From: an uncultured Elusimicrobia bacterium
Lineage (GTDB): Bacteria; Elusimicrobiota; Elusimicrobia; Elusimicrobiales; UBA9959
NCBI GenBank assembly: GCA_903879915.1
Contig: CAIRNJ010000057.1
Span: 1 to 39,666, forward strand
Direction: 5' to 3'
DNA: 39,666 nt
Shown one piece after another: positions 24,449 through 32,581 of this stretch. The notes below the pieces were generated by a model. That model worked only from the letters and a program-made list of their open reading frames with translations. It made no database searches and was not told the DNA's origin. The position numbers and the translations under genes were made by a program. Positions within the stretch are counted from its first letter, which is position 1, and each line of letters opens with the position of its first letter.

Positions 24449-25432
24449 ATGAAATGGATAATGATGGCAGTAGTAATGGCGGGACTGGCCGGCGCGGCCG
24501 GTGCGGCAGAATTCAGCGATCTTCAGCGCCTCCGGGCTTCCGGGCTGACCGCCCAGGCCGCGGGGAATTGGCCGCCGCAGCCGCCGCCCATAGACGCGGG
24601 TTCCCTGTGGAACCAGATAAACAACCAGCACCCTTTCCCGCCTCTGCCTCCGGCGAACACGCTGGACACCTGCGTGTTCACGGAGCTGAGCGGCGGCAAA
24701 TGCTACTTCAAATGTAAAAGCGGCAATACCCTCGTGGAGCCGACGATAAAAACCAATACCGCAGCCGGAGAGCCGGTCGACTCCTGCGCCACGCACATTT
24801 TCCTGACGCGGCCGGCGCCCGGGCTGAAGGCGGCAAAGACGGTGGTCGACCTTTACAGCGTGGACCTGACGGCCGCGGACGGCACGCGGATCTTCGTGGA
24901 CTATACGCCGGTCAACCTGGGCGCCAGGGTGATCGCCTCCCCGGTCTGGGTAAGCGCGTACAACCCTAAATTCACCGGCGCCGAGACGGTCAAGGCGAAG
25001 TTGATGACCTACTACGAGGCTACGGATTACTCGGCCGAGGCCTTAAAAGAAACGGCGGAACTTCAGCTTCCTTATAACGGCTGGGATTTCCAGGTTAAAG
25101 CCCCCGATGTAAGCATTTATGAAGCGCACCCTTCCTGGCATCATACCTTCCGGCAGGAAGTAGCTGTGTCGGTGAACGGTGTCTGGCTGACCGACCGGGT
25201 CAGCGGGACCTCCGGCTTCAGGTTCAAGCTGGCCGAAAACCCCGCCGGTGACAGTTCCTCCGTTAAAGCCGCCGGTAAGACTGCGCGGGCCTGCCTGTTC
25301 AAGGAAACACAGGGCGAAACCTGCGCCTATAAATGCGAAGGCGGGACGAGTTACACGCGCCCGCTGAAAAAGCCCGGCCCCTGGAACGACGAGCCGGTGG
25401 TCCCCTGCCCTCAGGTCGTCTTCACTTTTTGA
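24449..25432 (+). CDS. Exported tagged protein with two four-Cys modules
   Basis: The 327-aa product has signal peptide MKWIMMAVVMAGLAGAAGAA and tag EFSDLQRLRASG. A Pro-rich linker leads to module 1 (C75, C85, C89, C113), then a beta-rich middle of about 150 residues without recognised family. Module 2 (C282, C292, C296, C320) ends VVFTF. Module 1 and its flanks align with module 2 of the protein at 4951, and module 2 aligns with the C-terminus of the CHAP-like protein at 13392. It is thus a link between those proteins. Element copy D and a Shine-Dalgarno (AAAGGAG) lie upstream, and a terminator follows. Confidence 0.8.
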   Translation: MKWIMMAVVMAGLAGAAGAAEFSDLQRLRASGLTAQAAGNWPPQPPPIDAGSLWNQINNQHPFPPLPPANTLDTCVFTELSGGKCYFKCKSGNTLVEPTIKTNTAAGEPVDSCATHIFLTRPAPGLKAAKTVVDLYSVDLTAADGTRIFVDYTPVNLGARVIASPVWVSAYNPKFTGAETVKAKLMTYYEATDYSAEALKETAELQLPYNGWDFQVKAPDVSIYEAHPSWHHTFRQEVAVSVNGVWLTDRVSGTSGFRFKLAENPAGDSSSVKAAGKTARACLFKETQGETCAYKCEGGTSYTRPLKKPGPWNDEPVVPCPQVVFTF

Positions 25433-25446
25433 GACCACGGGCGGAA

Positions 25447-25480
25447 ATAGAACAGCCGGCTTTTGCCGGCTGTTCTATCT
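25447..25480 (+). terminator. Hairpin terminator after the Cys-module gene
   Basis: A 14-bp perfect stem ATAGAACAGCCGGC (25447-25460)/GCCGGCTGTTCTAT (25465-25478) has a TTTT loop. The following T-run is poor (CTTAT). The core AACAGCCGGC is identical to the terminator after the related gene at 4951. Confidence 0.7.
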
Positions 25481-25504
25481 TATGCGGTGCGCTCGTCGGG
25501 GGGG

Positions 25505-25792
25505 TCAATCTTTGCGGCCGCGCTTATGCTCCCAGAACAGGTGGGTTACGCAGGCCAGCAGCGCCGCCACGGTGAGGGTTTTCCAGGCCAGCAGCCAGGT
25601 GGGGGCGGAGATAGCCACCACCACGAACTCCGCCACGCTGACGCAGCCGAGCAGCAGGAACAGCGCCCCGGTCAGCCTTACCGCGGTATGGTGGCGCGGC
25701 GCGAAATGCGAGGAGCAGGCCGCAAGTATGAATAATCCGGTCACGAACCACAGCAGTGCCTGCAGCAGATTGAATTTGTCGGCTATTCCCAT
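25505..25792 (-). CDS. Small three-helix membrane protein
   Basis: The 95-aa protein has three hydrophobic segments (LLQALLWFVTGLFILAA, TGALFLLLGCVSVAEFVVV, LTVAALLACVTHLFW) and a charged end HKRGRKD. It is an inner-membrane protein of unknown function. A Shine-Dalgarno-like AAGGGGGT precedes its start. It is convergent with the gene at 24449. Confidence 0.65.
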   Translation of the reverse strand: MGIADKFNLLQALLWFVTGLFILAACSSHFAPRHHTAVRLTGALFLLLGCVSVAEFVVVAISAPTWLLAWKTLTVAALLACVTHLFWEHKRGRKD

Positions 25793-25844
25793 GGTACCCC
25801 CTTGTTGCTTACGGGAATAATATACAAAATTGCGGGGGCGCGGG

Positions 25845-26297
25845 TCAGAAGCTGGTATTCGCCGCGGTGCTAACGGCCAGCGCGCGCACGCGCTTTACCC
25901 TGGCCGCGCGGCCGCCCGCTTTCAGGCGGCCCTTCGCGCTCCTGCAGGCGCGTACTTCCGCCGCGGTGCGCAGGCCGCGGCAATGCCGCCCTGTTTTCTG
26001 CGAGCAGGAGGAAAGGGTTTCTTTGGCTTTCTTGTCCGCGGGGGCGGCCTTGTGGAGCGCGTCCGCGGCGGGCGCGGCGGCGGGGGAGGCCGCGGCGTCG
26101 CGCAGGCCGCGGGTGAGCGGGGCGTTGTGGCGGGGGTTCAGGTAGCCGTAGGAGGTTTCAATGAAATCCTGGAAGCCGGGATCGGAGTAAACGGCCGAGC
26201 CGGCCAGCTTGGCTTCGTCGGCCGCGGTCTCCTGCGCCGGGGCGCTGGCGCCGCAGAGGAGGCCCAGCAGAACCGCGAACATGGTCTTTTTGAACAT
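25845..26297 (-). CDS. Small exported Ala/Lys/Arg-rich protein
   Basis: The 150-aa product has signal peptide MFKKTMFAVLLGLLCGASAPA. The mature part has a YSDPGFQDFIETSYGYLNPRH segment, then a low-complexity Ala/Pro/Lys stretch. A basic C-terminal third follows with three cysteines (SSCSQK, RHCRGL, RACRSA). No family was recognised. The high charge could suit binding of anionic wall polymers, but this is only a guess. It is divergent from the tetR gene, whose operator region may also affect it. Confidence 0.5.
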   Translation of the reverse strand: MFKKTMFAVLLGLLCGASAPAQETAADEAKLAGSAVYSDPGFQDFIETSYGYLNPRHNAPLTRGLRDAAASPAAAPAADALHKAAPADKKAKETLSSCSQKTGRHCRGLRTAAEVRACRSAKGRLKAGGRAARVKRVRALAVSTAANTSF

Positions 26298-26346
26298 TGT
26301 CTGTCTCCCTTTCCGCCCGCCCGCTCTTCTGGTCCCGCGTGGCGCT

Positions 26347-26376
26347 TTGCAAAAACAGTGTAATACATTGTATTAT
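26347..26376 (+). promoter_or_regulatory. Promoter with overlapping TetR-type operator
   Basis: TTGCAA (26347-26352) and TATTAT (26371-26376), 18 bases apart, form a promoter facing the tetR gene. A 15-base perfect palindrome TAATACA-T-TGTATTA (26361-26375) covers the spacer and -10, the usual layout for self-repression by a TetR protein. Confidence 0.65.
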
Positions 26377-26497
26377 GTGCGGGACGTCCTGTCACGGGCC
26401 CGGGGGCCCAGCGGGCCCTGGGCCCTTTGTACCCGGTGGCCGGGCGCGCCCGAAGAGCGGGGTTTACATGGCGGGGGGAGTAAGGTAGAATTTTATT

Positions 26498-27118
26498 ATG
26501 AATGAAAGGCCGGAAACCAGGAAGGGCGGCAATACCAGGCAGAAGATAGTGCTGGCGGCTATAAAGCTGGCGGCCAAGCACGGCTTCGCCGAGGCCAGCT
26601 TCCAGATGATAGCCGACGAGATCGGGCTGAGCCAGTCGGCCGTGATGTACCATTTTCCGGACAAGAACGCGCTGTTCGCGGAGCTGGTGCGGACCATCGT
26701 CCGCCACAACCACGAGGTGGTCAGCGAGCTTATCGAGATCACCGACGGCGCTGGCGCGAGGCTGCTGAAGCATTGCCTGGGCAACGTAACGTGGGCGCTG
26801 CGCTACCGCAAGCAGGACGCGCAGGTCCTCATACTGCTGTACTACCTGGCCGGGCGGGGCGAGAATTTCTCGAAGCTTTTCACCCGCATGATAGCCGGCG
26901 GGCGCGAACGGATACTGGAGCACCTGCTGGCGGGGACCAGGGAAGGCCTGTTCAGGCTGAAAGCCGACCCCGCCGTGACGGCAGAGCTGATACAGGACAA
27001 CCTTTTCGGCGCCATGCTGTACGCGGCTTCGGCCCCGGAAGGGAGCGCGGATAAAGCCGGGCTGGAAAAGAAATGGAAGAGCTTCCTGGCCGCCCTCACC
27101 GGCTGGAAGGCGGATTGA
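26498..27118 (+). CDS. TetR-family transcriptional regulator
   Basis: The 206-aa protein has the TetR N-terminal DNA-binding domain: TRQKIVLAAIKLAAKHGFAE, then QMIADEIGLSQSAVMYHFPD and KNALFAELV (about 13-60). The all-helical C-terminal ligand domain is unassignable by eye. It probably binds the palindrome at 26361 and represses itself and possibly the divergent gene at 26297. No efflux or metabolic target lies beside it; guaB, 76 bp downstream, has its own Shine-Dalgarno and might be read from the same transcript. Confidence 0.88.
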   Translation: MNERPETRKGGNTRQKIVLAAIKLAAKHGFAEASFQMIADEIGLSQSAVMYHFPDKNALFAELVRTIVRHNHEVVSELIEITDGAGARLLKHCLGNVTWALRYRKQDAQVLILLYYLAGRGENFSKLFTRMIAGGRERILEHLLAGTREGLFRLKADPAVTAELIQDNLFGAMLYAASAPEGSADKAGLEKKWKSFLAALTGWKAD

Positions 27119-27194
27119 CCTTTCGCGGCCCGCGCGCCGTCCGGCCCGGAAGCCCGCCGCAGTGACAGTTAAAACATAAGCAAGGAGGAAGCCA

Positions 27195-28652
27195 ATGCTT
27201 CAAAGAAATATCCCGTTAGGCCTCACCTTCGACGATGTTCTCCTGCTGCCCGCCAAGTCCTCCGTGCTCCCCAGGGCAACCTCCATCCATACCCGGCTGA
27301 CCGCCAAAATAGCCCTGAATATCCCGCTGATCTCGGCCGCCATGGACACGGTGACCGAATCCGCGCTGGCCATAGCCATGGCGCGCGAAGGCGGCCTGGG
27401 CATCATCCACCGCGCCATGCCGGCGCACCTGCAGGCGCTGGAGATAGCCAAGGTCAAGAAGCACGAAAGCGGCGTGATAACCAGCCCCATAACCATCTCG
27501 CCCGACGAAACGCTGCGCGCCGCGCTGGAGCTGATGCGCAAGCACCACATCTCCGGCCTGGTGGTGGTGGCGCAGGGCAAGCTCGCCGGCATCCTGACCA
27601 ACCGCGACCTGTGCTTCGCCCGCGACCTGGACAAAAAAGTTTCTTTCGCGATGACGAAAAAAGTGGTGACGGCCCCGGTAGGCACCACGCTGGAGCAGGC
27701 CGAGCGGATACTTTACGAGCACCGCATAGAGAAGCTGCCGCTGGTGGACAGGAATTACCGGCTGAAAGGCCTGATAACCACGCGGGATATGATGAACACC
27801 AAGGAATACCCCGACGCCTGCAAGGACAAGGCCGGGCGGCTGCGGGTGGGCGCGGCCATAGGCGCCGGCGAAGCGGCGGTGGAGCGCGCAGGCGAGCTGG
27901 TGAAGTCCGGCGCCGACGTGATCTCCCTGGATTCCGCGCACGGCCATTCCTCCAACGTGCTGAAGACCCTCAGGGAAGTGAAGCGCCGCTACGACGTGGA
28001 GATCATAGCCGGCAACGTGGCCACTTACGAGGGGGCGCGCGACCTGATAAGGGCCGGCGCCGACGCCATAAAGGTGGGCATAGGCCCGGGCTCCATCTGC
28101 ACCACGCGCATCATCTCCGGCGTAGGGGTGCCGCAGCTTACCGCGGTGAGCGAATGCCGCAGGGCGGCCGCGCCGCGCCGCATTCCCGTGATAGCGGACG
28201 GCGGTATAAAATTCTCGGGCGACATAACCAAGGCCATAGCGGCGGGGGCCGACTGCGTGATGCTGGGCACTTTGCTCGCCGGCACTAAAGAGGCGCCCGG
28301 CGACATCATCCTTTACCAGGGGCGCAGCTACAAGGCCTACCGCGGCATGGGCTCCGTGGGCGCCATGGAGGCCGGCTCCAAGGACCGCTACGGGCAGGCG
28401 GGCGTGGAAAAAGATAAGCTGGTGCCGGAGGGGATCGAAGGGCAGGTGCCGTACAAAGGCTCGGTGGCCGACATCGTGCACCAGCTCACCGGCGGCCTGC
28501 GCTCGGGGCTGGGCTATTGCGGGGCCGGGGACCTGGCGGCGCTAAGGAAAGGTGCCCGGTTCGTGCGCATCTCCAACGCGGGGTTAAAGGAAAGCCACGT
28601 GCACGACGTGAAGGTTACCAAGGAAACGCCGAATTACGCGCTGAACGACTGA
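27195..28652 (+). CDS. guaB: IMP dehydrogenase
   Basis: The 485-aa cytoplasmic enzyme oxidises IMP to XMP with NAD+, the committed step of GMP synthesis. Visible signatures are [16 protein letters not shown], the two CBS domains (about 95-205) inserted in the TIM barrel, LDSAHGHS, the catalytic loop [11 protein letters not shown] with C302, and the flap region [10 protein letters not shown]. The length is normal and all key residues are present. The Shine-Dalgarno is AAGGAGG. The clean core-genome gene next to the accessory region is a good anchor for phylogeny. Confidence 0.98.
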   Translation: MLQRNIPLGLTFDDVLLLPAKSSVLPRATSIHTRLTAKIALNIPLISAAMDTVTESALAIAMAREGGLGIIHRAMPAHLQALEIAKVKKHESGVITSPITISPDETLRAALELMRKHHISGLVVVAQGKLAGILTNRDLCFARDLDKKVSFAMTKKVVTAPVGTTLEQAERILYEHRIEKLPLVDRNYRLKGLITTRDMMNTKEYPDACKDKAGRLRVGAAIGAGEAAVERAGELVKSGADVISLDSAHGHSSNVLKTLREVKRRYDVEIIAGNVATYEGARDLIRAGADAIKVGIGPGSICTTRIISGVGVPQLTAVSECRRAAAPRRIPVIADGGIKFSGDITKAIAAGADCVMLGTLLAGTKEAPGDIILYQGRSYKAYRGMGSVGAMEAGSKDRYGQAGVEKDKLVPEGIEGQVPYKGSVADIVHQLTGGLRSGLGYCGAGDLAALRKGARFVRISNAGLKESHVHDVKVTKETPNYALND

Positions 28653-28673
28653 CGGCGCGGCGGAAAGCCCGGC

Positions 28674-29681
28674 TTACAGCAGGTCGATGGTCAGGTTCAG
28701 CCCCAGCACGGTCTTTTCGTACTTGTTCCCGAAGGACGACTTGTCGGAGTTCAAAGGGATAAGCAGCCTGGCGTTCAGGTTGACTATCTCCGAAAGTTTG
28801 TGTCCCAGGCCGAGCGTGAGGTAGAAGATGCGGAGCTTTTCATCCCCGCTGCTTGCAGTTCTGGCGCTGCCTGTCTCCGCCCCGAAGATGTCAAAGTTCT
28901 TTACAGTATGAAGCTTGTTGACGGTTTCCGTTATCACGTCATACCTGAGGCCGCCCAGCACGTTCCATCCCTCCCTGTTCCTTTTTGAAACTTCAAGCCC
29001 TAGCCTTCTTATCGAGGCGTCGAATTTATAGGAATCCGAGATCTCGTCGTAATTGCCGAAAGAATCGGCGGCGGTCCGCTCGAACGCCGACTGCGGGGAC
29101 TGATCCTTGCTGGCCAGTCCGAAAAATAACGTTCCGGCCCATTCTGTTCCTCTTAACCCGAGGCTTAATACCGGCACGGTCCCCTCCAGGCCGACGCCGG
29201 CCACCGGTATTTTCTTGTGGCGCCTCAGGTAGTCGGCGGCCGATTGCCGGGTGTCGTCGCTGGGCGTCGGCAGCGTGTCGGTGGAAGACGGCATGCTCAG
29301 TTCTTCCTGGACGGGAGCGGCAGGCGTGGAGATCGCCACCGGCTGGGGGGCGGCGGACCCGCTCATCGGCCTTACGTCCACCAGCGAGTTGCCGACGGTG
29401 TAGTATTCCTGGCTCCAGAGGTAGTCGAAATTTACCTGGTCCACGCCTCGGCTCACCCGTTTGGCCTTTACGAGCCGCTCCACCCCGGCGGGGTCGACCC
29501 AGCAGGGGCGCCCGTTCGTAATGGTGGCGCCGTCGGTGAAAAATCTTTTCCCGACCTTCGCGATACAGGTGTACCGGATCTCTGCCGCCAGCGCGGCGGG
29601 AGCTGAGCCCGCGAGGAGCAGCGCCCCGGCGAAAAATATTTTCAGGGAGTTCCCGGTCAGACTTTTAATGTTGGTCGTCAT
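28674..29681 (-). CDS. Outer-membrane beta-barrel protein of the ATPase operon
   Basis: The 335-aa product has a signal peptide ending PAALAA. An N-terminal soluble domain (about 35-110) with two cysteines and a Pro/Ser-rich linker leads to a C-terminal half. That half is rich in amphipathic strands (LGLEVSKRNREGWNVLGGLR, IFYLTLGLGHKLSE, VLGLNLTIDLL) typical of a barrel. It is the last gene of the operon, 15 bp after the ATPase gene. If it really is an outer-membrane barrel, the operon spans cytoplasm to outer membrane. Confidence 0.7.
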   Translation of the reverse strand: MTTNIKSLTGNSLKIFFAGALLLAGSAPAALAAEIRYTCIAKVGKRFFTDGATITNGRPCWVDPAGVERLVKAKRVSRGVDQVNFDYLWSQEYYTVGNSLVDVRPMSGSAAPQPVAISTPAAPVQEELSMPSSTDTLPTPSDDTRQSAADYLRRHKKIPVAGVGLEGTVPVLSLGLRGTEWAGTLFFGLASKDQSPQSAFERTAADSFGNYDEISDSYKFDASIRRLGLEVSKRNREGWNVLGGLRYDVITETVNKLHTVKNFDIFGAETGSARTASSGDEKLRIFYLTLGLGHKLSEIVNLNARLLIPLNSDKSSFGNKYEKTVLGLNLTIDLL

Positions 29682-29696
29682 TTTATTAAACGCACC

Positions 29697-31472
29697 CTAT
29701 AAGCCGAGCCTTTTCAGCCATCTTGTGCCGAAGCCTTCATGCTCCAGAACGTCCGTAGAGATATTCGCTTCAAAAAGCCTGTTCGCGGTCTGCAGCGCTA
29801 TGGTCCGTAGATTTATGGAAGACTCGCATTGGTCGTTGTACCGCACTATTGGGGTCCCCACTTTTATCGCCTTGATAAGTTCCGGGTCCCTGCATACCGT
29901 TCCGGACGATTCCAGGCGCTGCGGCGAGGTTTCCTCTACCATGCCTTTCATCAGGAAATACTGGTCTTTCCCCTCGGTCAGGGTGTCTGCCATGTTCACG
30001 AGGAGCCTGAGGGGGCCGTCGTTCCTGGCTTTTACGGCGCTTATTTCCGAGAAGGCCGAAGTATTAGCCCTGGACAGTTCGATAAGCCTGGCTATATCCG
30101 GGGTCTTGGCGGCCTTCATCGTGGCGTCTATGCTCTCAAGGTTCTGGAACATGGTAACGAAAGAGTCGAAGAACGGGTTCTGCCCCCTGATGGTCCGGTT
30201 GTAGTCCGGTTTCCTGGCGTAAAAAGCTATCGTTCCCTCCAGGTCGTATTTCTCGGCCTGCTGCTGGTCCATCAGCCAGTTCTCCGTGGAAGTGATCTTC
30301 GCGAGGCAGTCGGTTATTTCCTCGGCGGTGGGGATCAGGCGCGCGTGGAGGCCGAACAGGGCCCCGTTCATGTCCTCCAGCGTTTCCGCGGAGAATTTTT
30401 TCATCATGAGGAACGGGGTTATCTTGGAAAGCCCCGACTGCGTCAGGCCCACTTTAAAGAACGACATGGCGTCCCGCGGGCTGATGCCCAGCCTGTCGAT
30501 GCAATAGGCCGTAAGATTTTCCGCGTCGAAGCCGTGCGCCCTGCCTATCTCGGAGACTTTCCCGAAGACCTCGAGGTTCAGCTGGGTTATTTCCAGCGAC
30601 TGGAATTTGCAGGCCTCGTTGGCTATGCTGGCTATGAACGGCAGCGAATAGCTCATGCTCCAGAACGCCGTCAGCGATCTGTTTATGGACTCCCCGTTCT
30701 CCAGGCCGGCTTTCGCTACTGCTTTAAGGATGAACCTGTGGTAGTAGCTGCTTATTCCCTCCTCCGTGTCCGTCAGTTCTTCGAGGGGCTTGGCCAGCTG
30801 GGCCAGCGCGTAGTCCTTCCCGCCTTTTTCGAAATCCTCGCCGTATTTCTTTGTTATCACTTCGCTGAGCGGCCGTTTCAGCTGCAGGTAGGCCAGCACG
30901 GTATCCTCTATGCTGTGTTTCTGCAGGATCTCCTTCAGCGCTTTTTCCGTGTTCTTGGTGGTTATGGCGTTTATCAGCTTGAAGGAGTCGGACCGCGAGG
31001 GCGGCTCGGGGCAGGTCACTATTATGACCTCGTCGGCCATGCCCGCCATGGAGAGGACGTAATCGTTGAGGCCGGCCGGCGCGTCCAGGATGAAAAGGTC
31101 GTAGGACCTGTCGAGATTGTTCATCTGGCCGATTATCCGGTTCTGCCTCTCGGCGTAGCTCATCCGCTGCAGTTCCTCCATGTCGGAGGCGCCGGGGATG
31201 AAATCCACGCCGTAGCGCTGGTAGGTTATTTCTTTTATCGTCCGCTTCCCCCTGAGGACGTCGGTGAAATCGTAGCGCGGCTCGGGCGCGCCTATTATCT
31301 GGGAGACGTTGGCCAGGTTGGTGTCCCCGTCGAAGATTATAGGGAAATAGCCCAGGTCCTTGAAGATGATGGCCAGGTTGACGGAGACGTTGGATTTGCC
31401 GACGCCGCCCTTCCCGCCGGCGACGACGATCGTCTTCGATTTCCTTTTTGTCCTGTGCTCTGCGCCTTTCAT
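29697..31472 (-). CDS. MinD/FlhG-like ATPase with a large internal insertion
   Basis: The 591-aa protein starts at MKGAEHRTKR; its ATG overlaps the stop of the previous gene (ATGA). Residues 14-173 match the deviant Walker A P-loop family: GGKGGVGKS (19-27), FDGDTNLANV (47-56), LFILDAPAGLND (126-137) and VTCPEPPSRSDSF (152-164). The final part of that fold then appears only at about 480-570: LRLLVNMAD, GTVCRDPELIKAIKVGTPIV and SSINLRTIALQTANRLF. About 305 mostly helical residues lie between. MinD and FlhG are normally 260-300 residues and position division or flagellar machines on the membrane. The insertion is unusual. Confidence 0.85.
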   Translation of the reverse strand: MKGAEHRTKRKSKTIVVAGGKGGVGKSNVSVNLAIIFKDLGYFPIIFDGDTNLANVSQIIGAPEPRYDFTDVLRGKRTIKEITYQRYGVDFIPGASDMEELQRMSYAERQNRIIGQMNNLDRSYDLFILDAPAGLNDYVLSMAGMADEVIIVTCPEPPSRSDSFKLINAITTKNTEKALKEILQKHSIEDTVLAYLQLKRPLSEVITKKYGEDFEKGGKDYALAQLAKPLEELTDTEEGISSYYHRFILKAVAKAGLENGESINRSLTAFWSMSYSLPFIASIANEACKFQSLEITQLNLEVFGKVSEIGRAHGFDAENLTAYCIDRLGISPRDAMSFFKVGLTQSGLSKITPFLMMKKFSAETLEDMNGALFGLHARLIPTAEEITDCLAKITSTENWLMDQQQAEKYDLEGTIAFYARKPDYNRTIRGQNPFFDSFVTMFQNLESIDATMKAAKTPDIARLIELSRANTSAFSEISAVKARNDGPLRLLVNMADTLTEGKDQYFLMKGMVEETSPQRLESSGTVCRDPELIKAIKVGTPIVRYNDQCESSINLRTIALQTANRLFEANISTDVLEHEGFGTRWLKRLGL

Positions 31473-32581
31473 TTTTCGCCCATGACCCTCGCGGGGATCA
31501 GCGCGGGCGAGCCCGAGACCGGCTTTTCGCCGCTGTATCCCGCAAAGAACAGTTTGTAATCCCTGGCCAGGTCGGCCAGGGCCTTGCCGTCCCTGGGGAG
31601 CGTGCCCCACGGGAGCCAGTAGAAATCGGACATGGCCATATTCTTGTCTACGCGCCTCAGCCTTGCGGCCGTGAGCTTTTTGTCCAGCAGAACGTGCGCG
31701 GCCGTGAAGCTGACGATGCCCGGGCCTTCAGGCCAGAAGTTCTTGTCCTGCCAGCCGTCCTCCGTGAGCAGCGGCTTGGCCAGGTCGGCTTTCCCGAGAT
31801 CTATCCCGACGAAGGCGTTCTTCCAGCCCAGCTCGGCTATCCGCGTGAATTTCTCGGCCTCGCGTCCGGGCTGTCCGAAAAGCGAATTCTGGCAATAGGG
31901 GTGAAAAAAGATCACCTTCAGCTTGTCGGCATAGCCCGGCCGTTCTTTTATGAAACGCATCAAGATGCCGGCCGCGCAGTCCGGGTCCGTTCTTCTGTCC
32001 GGCAGCAGGTTGAAGAGTTCCCTGCCCGAGCCTATCAGCGCGATAATGGTGCCATTGCCTTTTTTTATCGACCGGAGTATGTCTTCCGAAAATTCCCGGG
32101 GATTTCTTGTGGCGGCTCTTACCGCGGGGTTGAAATGCCTGATGCCGGCGGGGTCGTAAGGGACTACTTTCCCGTTCAGCACCCTTCCCACCGAATGGTA
32201 GGCCAGGACGTCGGCCCCGTTCTTCACCAGCTCCTTTATCTGTTCCGCGTCCGCAGGGCCGGCATGCCCCCGCAGCGCCGCCGGTAAAGCGGCTTCAAGC
32301 CGGCCCAGGCCGCTTTTTCCGCCGTACAGCGCGGTATTGGAAAAGAACGCCCCCAGCTTTTTTTCGTCGGCTTCTTTCGACATGTCCGCCATGTCCTCGG
32401 GGGTCACTTCCAGCGACAGGCGGGGCGGGATGTACTGATAGCCGATGAATGCGAGCAGGGGCAGCCCCAGCAGCAGGGCTAGCATCGTGAGCGTCTTGCG
32501 TTTCCTGTCTACCGCGGCGGTGTAGCTCTTGCCGGTTTCCGTCCCTTTCTTGTAGAGCAGGGCGTAAATATCATTCTTCAT
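31469..32581 (-). CDS. Single-pass membrane protein with large periplasmic domain, unknown
   Basis: The 370-aa product has a short basic cytoplasmic start, one transmembrane helix (about 30-50, TLTMLALLLGLPLLAFIGYQ), then a ~315-residue periplasmic domain. Alternating alpha/beta signatures (ADVLAYHSV, NGTIIALIGSGREL, KLKVIFFHPYC, AFVGIDLG) suggest a TIM-barrel or flavodoxin-like fold, with no motif I can name. It overlaps the genes before and after by four bases each (ATGA), so equal expression is expected. It is a likely partner of the ATPase. Confidence 0.7.
   Translation of the reverse strand: MKNDIYALLYKKGTETGKSYTAAVDRKRKTLTMLALLLGLPLLAFIGYQYIPPRLSLEVTPEDMADMSKEADEKKLGAFFSNTALYGGKSGLGRLEAALPAALRGHAGPADAEQIKELVKNGADVLAYHSVGRVLNGKVVPYDPAGIRHFNPAVRAATRNPREFSEDILRSIKKGNGTIIALIGSGRELFNLLPDRRTDPDCAAGILMRFIKERPGYADKLKVIFFHPYCQNSLFGQPGREAEKFTRIAELGWKNAFVGIDLGKADLAKPLLTEDGWQDKNFWPEGPGIVSFTAAHVLLDKKLTAARLRRVDKNMAMSDFYWLPWGTLPRDGKALADLARDYKLFFAGYSGEKPVSGSPALIPARVMGEK

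Noticed and set aside
26395-26435. Run of GGGCCC blocks that can fold into a strong hairpin before the TetR gene
   Set aside because: No T-run and no gene ending there; simple GC-rich low complexity is enough to explain it.
27216-28481. Long open frame antisense to guaB
   Set aside because: Shadow frame of a high-GC conserved gene; no own start signals and His/Gly/Arg-rich composition typical of such artefacts.
29829-31559. 576-codon plus-strand frame opposite the ATPase gene
   Set aside because: Shadow of the P-loop ATPase, which carries intact motifs on the minus strand.
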